Assembly (NCBI GenBank): GCA_900708905.1
Contig: CAADRB010000016.1
Location: 533,477 to 597,476, forward strand
DNA length: 64,000 nt
Reading direction: 5' to 3'
From: Hymenolepis diminuta
Lineage: Eukaryota; Platyhelminthes; Cestoda; Cyclophyllidea; Hymenolepididae
In this document: one piece after another, positions 40,601 to 50,930 of the stretch
How the letters are laid out: every line of letters begins with the position of its first letter
How positions within the stretch are numbered: the first letter of the stretch is position 1
Notes under the pieces: model-generated
The model's database searches: none
What the model was told of the DNA's origin: nothing
Seen by the model: the letters and a program-made list of their open reading frames with translations, nothing else
Made by a program: the position numbers and the translations under genes

Positions 40601-41318
40601 TTTACTAATGAAGGATCGAAAGCACCATTAGCAAGAGCATAATGGGCAATTAAACCACCCTACAAAAAGTTATAATACTTATTAATTTAATTTAATTACC
40701 ATTGAATGTCCAATGATTAAAAGTGGTACAGGTTTCTTTGAGAATAGACTGTAAATGAAGGGAATTACATTGGCAACACATTCTGTTTGTCGTTCAAGAA
40801 TTTCAGTGGATACTGCAGACGAATCCTAGAAATAGAGTTATTCTTAAAAAGGTTAATATAATACCTCTAAGAAATCGAGCGAAAAAAATTCAAAAGTATA
40901 ATTTAGCTTATTCATTAGATATAACTCAAACGTTATCGTGGCTAACGATCTAATCTGTTTTACATTGCCCTGACTTCCAGGAATGAACAAGACGGGGAGA
41001 GTTCTATAACAATGATCATAAGTGACATTCATCAAATTACCCCTCGGACCCCGTAGGCAAATATGTATATTCACTAAAACATTAAGCAATTAAATTTAAT
41101 TTACCTTTCTCTGTATACACCGAGTTTATACCTTTGACAAGCATCCAAAACCTTTCCCTTTAAAGGAATCGGCTGAAAAAATTAGAAATAATTAAACAAA
41201 CCACCATATAATTTATTTCATATGTAAAAGTCATAAAACATTCATTTTTGTTTTGATTCCAACGATGAATGTACACGCCTATGGCCAATAAACAACAGAG
41301 AAGAAAACTTCTCAGCAT
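15976..41318 (-). CDS. PGAP1: GPI inositol-deacylase PGAP1; about 23 exons over 25 kb
   Basis: PGAP1 is an ER membrane lipase that removes the acyl chain from the inositol of GPI anchors after transfer to protein. Exons placed (transcript order): 41205-41318, 41105-41172, 40865-41042, 40700-40825, 40563-40659, 40389-40519, 40227-40336, 37300-37366, 34571-34759, [one missing], 28915-29035, 27784-27861, 27619-27671, 25054-25237, 20887-21108, 19779-19972, 19532-19688, [18676-18697 tentative], 17751-17847, 17434-17673, 17215-17362, 16353-16501, 15976-16270. Phases agree except across the missing exon. It has an N-terminal signal anchor (LRSFLLCCLLAIGVYIH), PVLFIPGSQGNVKQIRS, lipase box GHSMGG with nucleophile near Ser161, the CDHRCILW His motif, a beta-rich middle and several C-terminal membrane segments. 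The length, about 1010 residues plus one exon, is near human (922). Confidence 0.93.
18936..19165. repeat. Two SINE (family A) fragments in opposite orientation, PGAP1 intron
   Basis: A minus-strand head fragment (CATGTTAACCACTACGCCACCGG) at 18938-18960 is followed at about 19068-19165 by a plus-strand fragment with GATGTAGTAATCAACATG, a B-box-like GGGTTCAATG and the family tail piece CTAGTCGTTCTGGT. Confidence 0.45.
21950..22165 (+). repeat. Pyrimidine-rich interspersed repeat, second copy at 48.9 kb
   Basis: The core GCGAAATCTGTAAACTGCC followed by TATCGTACCTCA recurs at 48967-49010 with few changes, and both are followed by a C/T-rich stretch ending GTCCAATACA. Both copies lie in introns of minus-strand genes (PGAP1, USP10). 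Confidence 0.45.
23515..23785 (+). repeat. Interspersed repeat family B copy
   Basis: It aligns over about 260 bp with 2885-3150: CCAATATTTC, TTATTTCTCCACTGGTAAAA, CTATTTGTTTAAGCC, ACCGACAGAGTTT, ACACGTGTTTACC, AACGTG and GAGTTTTCTAGATTG occur in the same order. The first 60 bases of the window match the end of this unit. Confidence 0.6.
23785..24060 (+). repeat. Interspersed repeat family C copy
   Basis: GGGAATCGAAAAGATGCCGA, then TGGTTAGTTCAC and GTTTGTCGCTTGGATTACTG occur in the same order as at 31560-31810 and 56980-57245. It directly abuts the family B copy upstream, so the two may be parts of one larger element. Confidence 0.55.
24518..24541 (+). other. G-quadruplex-forming motif
   Basis: Four runs of at least three Gs occur within 24 bp (GGGG, GGG, GGGGGG, GGG with loops of 1, 1 and 6 or so bases). 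It lies on the strand opposite to PGAP1 transcription, in an intron. Confidence 0.5.
30740..30900 (-). repeat. tRNA-derived SINE (family A), PGAP1 intron
   Basis: It shares GGAATGACATTATGGAGCCT, CCTTAACCAATACGGTTGGC and a CACCGGTGAGCATCGAG head with the copies at 9.9 and 32.0 kb. Confidence 0.55.
31560..31810 (+). repeat. Interspersed repeat family C copy
   Basis: GGGAATCAAAAAGATGCTGA, then ATTTGTCACTTGGATTACAG and CCAGTCCTGCTACTTCGATT match the order of the copies at 23785-24060 and 56980-57245. Confidence 0.55.
31950..32140 (-). repeat. tRNA-derived SINE (family A), PGAP1 intron
   Basis: The plus strand shows AGTATTATGGAACCTCTCTG, CAGACTTAGTCCGTAC, GGGAATCGGACCTGCC (reverse of a B box) and CATGTTAATCACTACGTCAT (reverse of the A-box head). 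Confidence 0.55.
34870..35110 (+). repeat. tRNA-derived SINE (family A), best-preserved copy
   Basis: The A-box-like GGTGGCACATTGG lies near 34881 and the perfect B box GGTTCGAATCC at 34928-34938, which fits an RNA polymerase III promoter taken from a tRNA. The body follows (GTCAACTGCACTGATTAAGT, GGTAGAATTTGAGTCTCTCT, AGGGAGGCTCCATAATGCTA) and ends near ATGAGACTGGGAACTAGTAT. The tail blocks recur at 35570-35740. Confidence 0.65.
35570..35740 (+). repeat. SINE (family A) body and tail, no tRNA head
   Basis: ACTAGTTAAGTCTGAATAAT, GAGTGACAAAATTCGAACTT, CACGAGGGAGGCTAATC and GACTTGGGAGTGGTTT match the body of the copy at 34870-35110 in order. The B-box head is not seen. Confidence 0.5.
36585..36770 (-). 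repeat. tRNA-derived SINE (family A), PGAP1 intron
   Basis: The plus strand carries ACGATAGAGCCTCTCTCATG, GTTCACTGGATGTGTCGATG and a reversed head. Order and spacing fit the minus-strand copies at 9.9, 30.8 and 32.0 kb. A further head-like piece (GTGACTAATACGCCATCGGC) lies at about 37041. Confidence 0.45.
39060..39180. promoter_or_regulatory. CRE-like motif cluster in PGAP1 intron 7
   Basis: TCATGACCTTGTCATGA is an inverted repeat at about 39090; it is followed by TGACGTGACC and by TAGCAATGACG, whose core (AGCAATGACG) also occurs just before it. GC content is higher than around it. It lies just beyond the end of the interrupted minus-strand frame. Regulatory function is only suggested by the motifs. 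Confidence 0.25.
39293..39783 (-). pseudogene. Lys/Gln/Asn-rich interrupted reading frame inside a PGAP1 intron
   Basis: From an ATG at 39783 the minus strand reads MGRKKSFVAQVTANIYAEFQ and onward for 33 codons to a stop. The frame-shifted continuation stays open for about 35 codons, and a third piece of 79 codons ends AEWTPQYWEM and TAA at 39293. The base composition (purine-rich minus strand, poor in T) is uniform and unlike the surrounding intron. It could be a decayed retrocopy or element ORF, or an unspliced small gene whose introns I could not place. I do not recognise the protein. It lies in the 2860-bp intron between PGAP1 exons 7 and 8, on the same strand. Confidence 0.35.
40227..41318 (-). 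CDS. PGAP1: PGAP1 5' exon block: signal anchor and lipase catalytic domain
   Basis: Seven exons are separated by introns of 32, 62, 39, 40, 43 and 52 bp; the next intron jumps to 2860 bp. Together they encode the signal anchor, the PVLFIPG oxyanion strand, GHSM|GG split across a 40-bp intron, LTIASPLKCP, SITGGMSDHL and LTCDHRCILW, which give the Ser and His of the alpha/beta-hydrolase triad. The third exon uses a weak acceptor (CCGAG|G at 41043-41044), chosen because it alone keeps the reading frame; a better-looking TTTTAG acceptor about 35 bp upstream would break it. Confidence 0.88.
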
Positions 41319-42209
41319 ATTTCAGTACAAACTTCATACAATTTTATTTCAATTGACAAAGTGACACTGAAAGAATTTAATCAAGTCGCTATGACTGTGT
41401 GACCTCAAATTTGGAAGGCCGTAGATGAAAATTGCGAGCATTAGCTTGTTAAAATGCAAACGGCGAATTTATTTCACTTTTAATTTAGATAATAAGCCTT
41501 ATTAACTCAGTTAAAATTTCATTTAACTTAATTTATATATTTATTTTCATATATTTATTTGGCAGTTTTATTTGGAATTTATCCACTTTTTCTATTGCCG
41601 AAGCCGTCAAGTGTCTTAATAGGATAGTCAACAAATTAATTATATTTTATGAGATCACAAATTATATAAAATTTCTGAGGAGGACACACTGATCTGAATA
41701 TGAAACTAAAATTATTTTTAAGCAGACTTTGTCATTTAATTGGATTTTTTATATTCGGATTTGGAGTGGATCTTGACTGATATAAATCAAAATGACATAT
41801 CTATGAATGATAAATATCAAAATAATCAGCAAATAACATTCGTTATGAAAATCGATAAATTATGGTCGTACGTACAAGAATTTTATCTCTGAATATATTC
41901 ATTTCGTTAAGCCTTCTACTTGATATTAACCCGGTTTATTTGTCTTATCTTACCAAAACTCGAGTATTTAATTCTCTCGCAATTCTGTGAACAAATATTT
42001 AGTTCTGCTCTAACTAGTTGCATGCGACACTGTTTATTTTTGAAATAGTAATCATGAATTACCTATTTTCCATTTATGCCGTTACTGAATATTTGAAATC
42101 GTTGGTTTAAAAGAGAATAGATTCAATACGTTAAATCCAGTTTATGTCATTTTCAACTATTAGTCGAATTAATAAACACGAGCGTTTATTCAAATAAATT
42201 CACACATTT

Positions 42210-42560
42210 CTGCTATATTCAACAAATGTCTATCAACATCTGACGACTAGAAATGATTGTTTGACGATAAGATCTTCACTACAATGTCCGCAGGCCGTCT
42301 CGCAGTGTGCTTATGTGTTTGAAAATAAGTACCTAAACAGATGTTTATCATCAAGCCGAGACATGACTGACGTCTAACGAAGAAGTGTTTTGTATGTAAA
42401 CCTAATTTACAGATTAATAAATTGGGGCGCCTAACCTACCACCTTCAAACTGATATGGTGACATGAGTGGCTTGACTTATTCCAAATATTAAACCGATGT
42501 GGCCCCGATAGATCTGACGTTATTACATTTTTAACAAAATAAGAACAACGATATTAATGT
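42210..42560 (-). repeat. Family E module L, inverted copy
   Basis: Its reverse complement contains GTAAATTAGGTTTACATAC, then CACTTCTTCGTTAGACGTCA and GTCATGTCTCG, and GTTGATAGACA, matching 50660-50930 in order. Confidence 0.6.
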
Positions 42561-42689
42561 GAGACCATACCTTTGGTCATCCATATCGATGTAAAGTACT
42601 GATATATCATCCAATTAATACTTTACCACAAAATTAAGCTAACTCCATTAGCAGCTATTGATCAGATATATATTATGTCATTGTTACAT

Positions 42690-42960
42690 ATAAGACGATT
42701 ATATTTTCCCGAAAATGGATCTTGTATATAAGATTCCTCATTTCCCACCTGCTTCTTTTAATTCTCTTTTATTCAAGCGAATTTATTTACATTATGATTG
42801 TGAATGAAGCATAACATAAATGGACCCATCGATACTTTTCAGATGGTGATTTGAGTCGTTTTGTATTATGGTGTTATTAGGTCGTATTTGTAACTGGTAC
42901 AATATCTAAGAGAGTCTAAGAGTCGGTTTTGGTATCCTACAGCGGAGAGCGGATCAAAAC
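42690..42960 (-). repeat. Family E module R, inverted copy
   Basis: Reverse complement of modules at 43545-43795 and 51500-51795: the plus strand shows CGAATTTATTTACATTATGA, GAGTCGTTTTGTATTATGGT, GTTATTAGGTCGTATTTGTA and GGTATCCTACAG. Confidence 0.6.
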
Positions 42961-43544
42961 AGTTAGAAAATATTGTCAGCTCACCGCTATAAAGTATGCT
43001 AAAGTTGTTCAGACCCCAGAGTGAAAGGGACTAGTTCACTAACTAGAGCAGATCAGATTTATTGGTGTAATTTTGGCGCTAGTTATATTTAAATAATTGG
43101 GTTTGGTTAGATTGTGGTTAGCCGAAGATTTAACCAATCATTAGTCAACATGAGCAGAATATGACTGCTCATATAACGGCCCGATCGATGAATGACGGTT
43201 GACTTCATTATCCCATGACTTGTCGTGATTATGAAATGGATGTGGCGTATAAATTACGTAGTATCGACATCGCACTTGTTGTTCACGGCAAAGTATCATT
43301 TCGCCTTCCTATCATATTAGATAAAACCTTCCCAGACGAATGCGGAATTTTTCTCATTATGGGAGTGGATATTCACAATGTAATCAATCACATACGTCGA
43401 TATTTTGACCTCTTGTTCCGGCTATTGCTATATCTGCTTCTTCTTAACAACTCTTGTCGGAAATTCATGAAGCCAATAAGTTCTTTAAACACCGTAAACA
43501 TAACACAAGATACTAAAACAGCTGGAATGTTTCTAGATAATATT

Positions 43545-43795
43545 ATAATTTGTGTCTAAGACAGTGCATTAGTTACAAATACGACCCGACAACACCACAA
43601 TACAAAACGACTCAAACCACTATATCAACACAGAACGCACGTTTTCGTATCGATAGTTCGATTTATATTACGCTTGATTCACAACCGTAATGTAAATAAA
43701 TTCGTTTGAATAAAAGGGGATTAAAAGAAGCAGGAATTGGAAGATGGGAGATAAAGAATCCTACATATAAAAATTATTTTCTCATATGTAGCACT
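43545..43795 (+). repeat. Family E module R, direct copy
   Basis: ACGACCCGACAACACCACAA, then AACGACTCAAACCACTATAT, ATCGATAG and GTAATGTAAATAAATTCG match 51540-51795. With 42690-42960 it forms arms of about 230 bp around a spacer of about 600 bp. Confidence 0.6.
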
Positions 43796-43999
43796 TTCTG
43801 ACGTTCGCCTGTCCGGCTCCATCAGCAGTCTTTGTCCGTTTCACCTCTATCTTCTTTCGGCCAGTTTAAAAATTCTAATAAGGTCGAAGAATGATTGTCC
43901 AATCGGACTCTATCGTTTGAATGTTAGAAGCAAAGCTATGCCTGTCCTCCTCAAACCCATTCTAAAAGAACGTTAAAGCAAATGTAGAGAAAACAAACA

Positions 44000-44005
44000 T
44001 TTATT
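44000..44005 (-). terminator. AATAAA polyadenylation signal of USP10
   Basis: TTTATT on the plus strand (AATAAA on the minus) lies 7-8 bp past the USP10 stop codon at 44013-44015, implying a very short 3' UTR. Confidence 0.45.
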
Positions 44006-44012
44006 GGCACAA

Positions 44013-47000
44013 TCATTTTTTCCTCTGTTGGAAAGAGGAAGTGTAAACAAGGATATAAGGCGTTCGAGGTTGATCCCCAACACTGGGTCCTGGTTTCACT
44101 TTTCCAGAAGGCTGAGGCTTCAATGGACGAAACTGACTACCACGCACATCGAAGGGTTTGTGGGATGAAAATAGATCCTCCCAGCACGTTTCAGTCTGAC
44201 TACCGAATTGGAAGACATTGATGCCATCGAAGTACAACACTTCACCTCCAGAGCTTTCTGGAGACAGAGTAGCAACTGTATAGTGACCCCGTTCAGTTGT
44301 ATAACCGATGTGAAAGATTACAGCTTTCAGTTCATAGCTACCCTGACCATTTGAAAATGTATGCTCGTTCGAGATAATATCTAAAATAAAAACATAAAAC
44401 ATGACCTGCTGAAATTTATTAAATAATAAAAGGCTTTGATTCCCTACCTTTTCCAATTGTTAGATTTCTTTTGATAGGAATTGCCTTGAGGATTTTCTCA
44501 ATTACACCGTGCTCAGACGAATAAAAGAATCGATTGAGTTGAAGTATGAGGACGGGAGGGAGATGATCAATATAAACTCGACGTCTCATAACAACACACC
44601 GTCCAGTTTCGGGGTCCTTGAAATCATTGAGAATTTCATCTTTGGAGAGAAATTTCAAACAGTTCTCCAGGCATCCTATTTTATCATCGCGCAATTCCAG
44701 GGGGAGAACAAAGAATCTTTCCTTCATACCAAAATCAGATTTTTCGGCCAATTTGGGGGCTTTTTCGTAAGATGAACGAATGACAATTGTTCCACCGAAG
44801 AGAAGAGATATAGGGGTCACTTCTCCATTATCAACTCTAGCCTTAAAAAGACGAAAATGACTTAAGTACTAAGAACCTAACCTAGTGAAATCATTTAAGC
44901 AGTTCATCAGCTTACCTCCTTAGCTTCTTTGATTTTCTTGCCTTTGGTAGACACTGTAAACCATTCATCATCCTCAAATTGATCAGATAGTATATTCACA
45001 AGTTCTGTCGGCTTGAATTTGCATAAAAGTGCCGCCATCTCTTCGTGCAATTGAGTAATTAGACGTGATATACAGTCCTGAAAAGAATATGATAGACAAA
45101 TAATCCATACGAAGATAAACTAGTTATCAGTTATAAATTTACGATGCTAAAGAATTTCGCTTAATACTTAGATTTAGCATTGGCTATTTCCTATGAGGAG
45201 TGAAATGTAAAAAAATAATAGGGATATGCATTTCCCTTGTCAAAATACGTTAACACAAAACATTCTCACCGCTTCGTGCGACTGCATAACTCCCAGACCC
45301 TCTCCCTAAAAATACCTTCTTCGATTTGGTTTTTCAACGAAAATTGATTGAATTTACAAAGCCCTACCTAGCGACCCAGCTTAAGTTTAAAGGTGATCAT
45401 GGGTTTGTATTCCCTTCAATACGATATCCGATTCAATGTATTCCAATTGATTTTAACAAGTTTTAAGATGAAAGACAAATGCAAAGGATAGATAACATGT
45501 TGTGAATAAAAAGTGGGATTCGAATGAGACATATTTTTAAATCCGAGAATCACTGTTTCAAATCAGATTGCGCCATCCAACAATGGAATTTAATAAGAAA
45601 GAAATTTGAAAAATGTTCGGTGCAGAAAAATTTTAAATTCAGTGGACGGAGTTCGTTCGACCACTGCTCTTCAATGCTCGACTCCCGGAATGAAATTTCC
45701 TCACTGCTTTACTATTGATTAACAAAATAACCTATGTCCAAGTTTTACATAAGGGTACTTCGCTAAAAAAATTCAAAGAGAAGGTAAAGTCTCCTCCCCT
45801 CTAATGAAGTCATAGCATACCTGGGCGGATAGCATATATTACACCAGTGACGACATGGGTTATACTCCCACATCCAAAGTGATAAATTATAACAGTAAGG
45901 ATTAGGGCAGACAAGGTGATCACTTTCAGGTGGCAGCGTTTATCACTGCACATGATGATGGAATAGGAGAGGATTAGGTATGACGCAAAAAAACCATAAA
46001 GTAAACATACATCAGAATTCGATTCATTATGATATTTATCAAAGCGCATTAGTGGAAGATATTTGAAAAGCAACCACAAGCATTGAATTTTCAGATATCG
46101 AAATTTTTAAGCACTTCAAACTTTCAATAACAGTTGTTAGAGTGCAAAGATGGTGAAGTGCGTACTCAGGTCAATAAAAATCCACAAAGGTAGGTAAAGA
46201 AAAACTCAGAGCCATAGGTTTTAAATACAGCCCTACTTTAAGCGTTCTTCTCAATTCCCTTCTTATACTGATTAATAATTAATCAGAGAGCTATTTCCCA
46301 ATCCCCGAGCATTTTTTCAAATACAAGCTACAGAGGACCCGAAATGGTCTAAAACAACACAAACGATTGATTAACTGGTGAAACAGAATTCAAAAGTCTT
46401 AACGATTAACCGAGAAGAGAAAGGCGACAGATCATAGCAACGCTTCAATCAAACGCTTACCCGATTTATTGCTTGATCAATAATAAATACGACTTCGTGG
46501 CTTAAGCAGCCACACGCATAATTGATAATTGATGACAAATTAATTGATGTTAATGTGTTAATAATCACATAGAATGCAAGCTAATCGGATCAACGAATGA
46601 GGTATTCTTTGATTTCTAAGCCATCAGAACTCAACCCATCATAAATTCATTTTTTTATAATGACAGACAGGAAAAGAATGAAATATTTACGAATTCTGCA
46701 CAGAATCGAAAAAGTTCCGTGAATGGATTTCGAGAACTATATCATTTATCATTGTTTCCTTATTGTTGAAATGAGAATGGGGCTTAGTCACTCCTTTATT
46801 ACTGGCCGATCAGATAGCTAATCAATACCAAATATTTAAATTGTACACAGAGGCACTTTTTTAACGAGGGAACGATGTCTTCGTTGAGTCACAACACTTT
46901 CACCTTCTGAGTTTGAGTTATTGCACTACCTCAAAGGGCAGCCCAGAACATACCAAGGGCGACACAACTTTATATTAGTATATAAAAAGAACATCCGAAG

Positions 47001-49949
47001 TCCCAGCCTCTCCCATTTTTTTTTTCAATTCTAGACAAACAAATAGAGACTTGTATTCTATATAAACATACTAGAGTGTATCAAAATCCTAAGTTACCTT
47101 GAAGTTATTTGGCACAATATTCAACATCTGGAAAACACTGCAAATTGGCAAACATAATGGCTAATCTTAAAGACAGAAGTAGGAAAGCATAAAAAAATAT
47201 CTTAAAATCAAAACAAAAGTATGGAATTATAAAATAACAATAATATATATGCCCCCCTTCTCTAAATTGACAAAATGAATGGACTCCATCTAGGCCATCT
47301 CTCCACCAATATTTTGTGATAAATCCCTAAAAAATATAGCCCCACACATGCATCCTTCTACTCCCAACTCTGGATGGATTTTAGACTTTTCAAACTTTTA
47401 ATTTGCGCCTCACGTGGTGAAAATCAAAATTAGCAGCAAGAAGCGCTAATTATATGTAATCTGAACTTCAAATACGTATGGACCGCTTAGTATGTACCTA
47501 AAGTAGCACTAAATCCCATCGGTGAAACTACTTTAGATCAGTCAAGTTAAGCTTAGAGATATCTAACTAGTGATCCACCTAATGACCAACTTTGTCAAGT
47601 TAGAAGACAAAATTGAATGGGGAGTAAGGGAAAGATCGAAGAAAGGAGTTAAAATTTGAGAGAGTAGCATCAGCAGAGCGAGTGAAAATAGAATTATAAT
47701 AAAGAGATCAAATAAGTGGAGTTTTGTGTCTTTTGTTTGTCTGATAACTAATAAAACATCACTTAACGATTAGGAAAGTGCAGACATGAATCAATATGTG
47801 CGATGGATAGAATGCTACGTGTCTTATTCTACAGCAGGAAAGAGCTAGGATCTAGGTTACTAAAACAAAGTCGATATTTTTATCAATTTACAAAGGAGAG
47901 ATTTTTTCAATTTAAAACTTTAGATTAAACACATATGAGCATTATCAAGCAACTAATTTCGATTAAGGTAATAATACACAAAAATGAGTTAGAAATTACT
48001 TCCCAGAATACAGAAGCATTTCTGACTGAGAAGCTTGCATTGCGGTGAAACTGTAATTGCCAGAAAAGCAGATTCTGCATTCACAATAATAATTTGCAGA
48101 TACTAGTTAAAAACCGAACAAAACGGGACTTTCAACTCAATTAGAATTTCAATGGCACAAGAATGTTCGACTAATGAAAGGAACATTAATGAATCATTAG
48201 CAAAATTATTCTACAAGGGGAAATGCTGTTTTAAGACCTAAAGAAATTAAAGAAATAATGAAAACGAAATCATACAAATTTCTCCCAATTTCTTCAATTA
48301 AAAAAAGAAGCTGGCATTGGTTAGATAGATAACCAATATTACTCCTTCCTATCTATCAAAACGTAGTCGATTTTTTACGGTGGTTAGGTAAATGATTATT
48401 GTATAATTGACAGAGAATGCGAACTTACCCCAGCATCTTGTTGCTGACCCGGTTCAAAAGTGAGAACCGAAAAAATTTTAGCGTCAAGCTGTAAAGCCTT
48501 TTGCGTTGAAAGTAATCCGAATTCATGCGGTATATACGGTTCACCAGTAGCATCATTCCCAGGTCGGTAGGGATTCTTCTCATCCAGAAGGAGTAAACTA
48601 TTAAAAATGATATATCGGATTTTAGAAAAAAAATAGATCTGATGGATCCCTGCTATATTAGATTCCCACAAGCTCATACCACTTTGCTAATCCCTTCGCT
48701 ACTAAAATACAAAATATGCTAGTTATATAATTCCACCACCACATAATCTCCTGAAATTGGCAAATTTGCATGCAGGTCTCTTGTACAATTACTTGAATGC
48801 AAACTGGTCTACAAAAATACAGACGAGCACAAGACCACTCTATGGAACCAATATCTGAAACTCCTTTAAAACCGGACGGAGTACTCAATAATACACTAAG
48901 TAACTCACCTTTACACGTTCTACATGACTTGATTTTTTGTCGGTTGTTCATCAACAAACAGAAAACGCGAAATCTGTCAACTGCCATATCTTATCTCAGT
49001 AAGCCCAGTTATCGCAACTCTGGTTCCACTCGCTCAGTATCAACGCTTTCCCTTCCAATTACCAAAACCTCTTCCTACTCCCTTATTCCCTTCCTATCAC
49101 ACTTCCCTACATTTGTCCAATACAAATACGTCCAACTCAACCCATCTTGGGAAACACGGATGTATCCTACTAAGTTTTTAGCATCATTATTAGAATTGTA
49201 AAAGTTTCTGGGCCTAATTCGGTCCAATTTGCTGAGTGGATTTAATGCTATTTTAGCTCCTAAATGCCTAAACCATGAGTGCCCTATAAGCAGAGTGGCG
49301 TCAGCTACAACTTGTATTATGCAAAAACCGTTGGGTCTAAATTTCACGACCGTTTTCCCTTCCTCAGTAAATTTTACATTGAAAGCTATGTTCAACCAAT
49401 CCAATTTGTATCCTTGGTTAAATTATTTAAATTAGTATATTTTAAAAAAATACTTACAGCAAACGCAGAAGGGGTACCGTTGCCACATCCGATTCCTTCC
49501 AGACATCTCTTAACTGACCAGGTTGATCAAACAATTTGTGAAGTGAAACGGAAATTTGATGAAGTATGGCAATAAAAGGCGGAAGACTGAAAAGTGTTTG
49601 GATGCTGGAGATCAAATAGCAGGTACTTCGGGCATTAACAATACCCCTTGGTTGAAGGCGATAACTTGGGCAGGGAGGACAATCGGGATAAATAAGGCGA
49701 AGGGTTCGGGATGCAGAATATTTAGAATTAAGCAATTCGTTACGAATATCTTCGATGATTCTAAAAAGAGATAACTCGATTTCGTCAGGTGAAATAGAGT
49801 TAGTGGGAGTAGGTTGAATGTCGGTACTGTCAGTCTCCGGTCGGTCAGAAGCTAAATATTATTATTTGTAAATGAGAGTAAAATTACTTACTTTCCAACG
49901 AAATTTGCTGACCTCGTTCGTCGGCTGTCCTCTTCTTTTTACGAGCCAT
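44013..49949 (-). CDS. USP10: Ubiquitin-specific protease, USP10 type; 6 exons
   Basis: Exons: 49892-49949, 49458-49851, 48429-48597, 44916-45077, 44448-44841, 44013-44380. Their 1545 nt give 514 residues with all phases in agreement. The protein is a thiol deubiquitinase. A basic start (MARKKKR) is followed by a short linker and the USP domain: the Cys box LQPRGIVNARSTCYLISSIQ with nucleophile about Cys97, the QQQDAG motif, LITQLHEEM, then VTPISLLFGGTIVIRSSYE, LPPVLILQLNRFFY, and the His box RGHYTVATL with His about 425 and Asp about 444 (YFDG), ending TPYILVYTS. The LHEEM and LPPVLxLxLxRF patterns match USP10 best. It lacks the long N-terminal region of vertebrate USP10 (about 800 residues). 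The third intron is 3.35 kb. AATAAA on the minus strand lies 8 bp after the stop. Confidence 0.9.
48930..49145 (+). repeat. Pyrimidine-rich interspersed repeat, partner of 21950-22165
   Basis: GCGAAATCTGTCAACTGCC and TATCTTATCTCA match the core of the copy at 22.0 kb, followed by a C/T-rich stretch and GTCCAATACA. It lies in USP10 intron 2. Confidence 0.45.
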
Positions 49950-50659
49950 TTAGTCTAGCCAACAAGACAAAAATGTAGTAAAAGAAAGACCAGACAAAAA
50001 TGCACACGTGAAAGATCAGAGGAGACCAGTGTTCAAATAAAGCGCGTCGTTTCTAATCAACTATATACAAGACTTATATATTATCTATGTACTCTGTTTG
50101 ATATTTAGACGCTAAATTTCACAAACACTGAGTAGATAAAATAAATAACACATGACATAAGTGTATTTTCTAAAGAAATCGCCTTCTCTTCAAATACTCC
50201 TAAAACTATATTCGAGCTATTTACCACTGAGGTAGGTGACCGAACTTATCATTTCATCCTTATTCATAATATTATTAAGTTTATTTAAACTCAAATTTCG
50301 TCTATCGGAAGAAAAAACTGAAAGTACAGTCTGTTTTCTACTTTTGTAAACTCTAATATTCACCAATATACGCCTCGTTAACACACTTTTCACTTAAAAT
50401 ATTTTTATTTCAAATAATTGCCTTATTCAGTTAAATTCTCTTTCATTTGGTATCTTCTCTCTTCTCTGTCTTAGTTGAATGAAAAGGTACTGTTTATTAC
50501 TAATAAAAATAACAGTTATTCATTTTATTATCATATATTTCGATTTTAAAAATTTATTTTATTATTCTCTGTATTCTAAATCATTAATGGAGCAATATAC
50601 AAATATGGCTGAATGTAAATTATTTAGAAAACCACCATAAATTTCCTAATCTTTGTGTA

Positions 50660-50930
50660 ATTACGTTGAAAGGGAACTATCAAGGCCACATCGATCGAAT
50701 AGAAGGCACAGATGGAATAAATCATGTCACCCATGTCACCAGATCAGTTCGGAGGTGGCAGGCAAGCCACCCCAGTTTATTAATTAGTAAATTAGGTTTA
50801 TATACAAGACACTTCTTTGTTAGATGTCAGTCATGTCTCGTTGTCGGTGTCCCGGCGTGATGACCGACATCTGTGTTGATAGACACCTGTTGGCTATAGC
50901 ACTTTGATGAGTTTAATATCAAGCAGTAAT
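50660..50930 (+). repeat. Family E module L, direct copy
   Basis: GGCCACATCGATCGAATAGA, CATGTCACCAGATCAGTTC, GTAAATTAGGTTTATATAC and TTAGATGTCAGTCATGTCTC match the reverse complement of 42210-42560. Confidence 0.6.

Larger units (their letters stand above)
41319..44012. other. Intergenic DNA between PGAP1 and USP10
   Basis: It contains the PGAP1 upstream region and, from about 42.2 to 43.8 kb, the foldback-like family E copies. The plus-strand frame 43215-43559 (about 114 codons, nothing recognised) sits between the inverted arms and could be a relic of the element's cargo. Confidence 0.4.

Noticed and set aside
49075..49404. 109-codon minus-strand frame in USP10 intron 2
   Set aside because: It overlaps the pyrimidine-rich repeat, and exons 49458-49851 and 48429-48597 join in phase without it.
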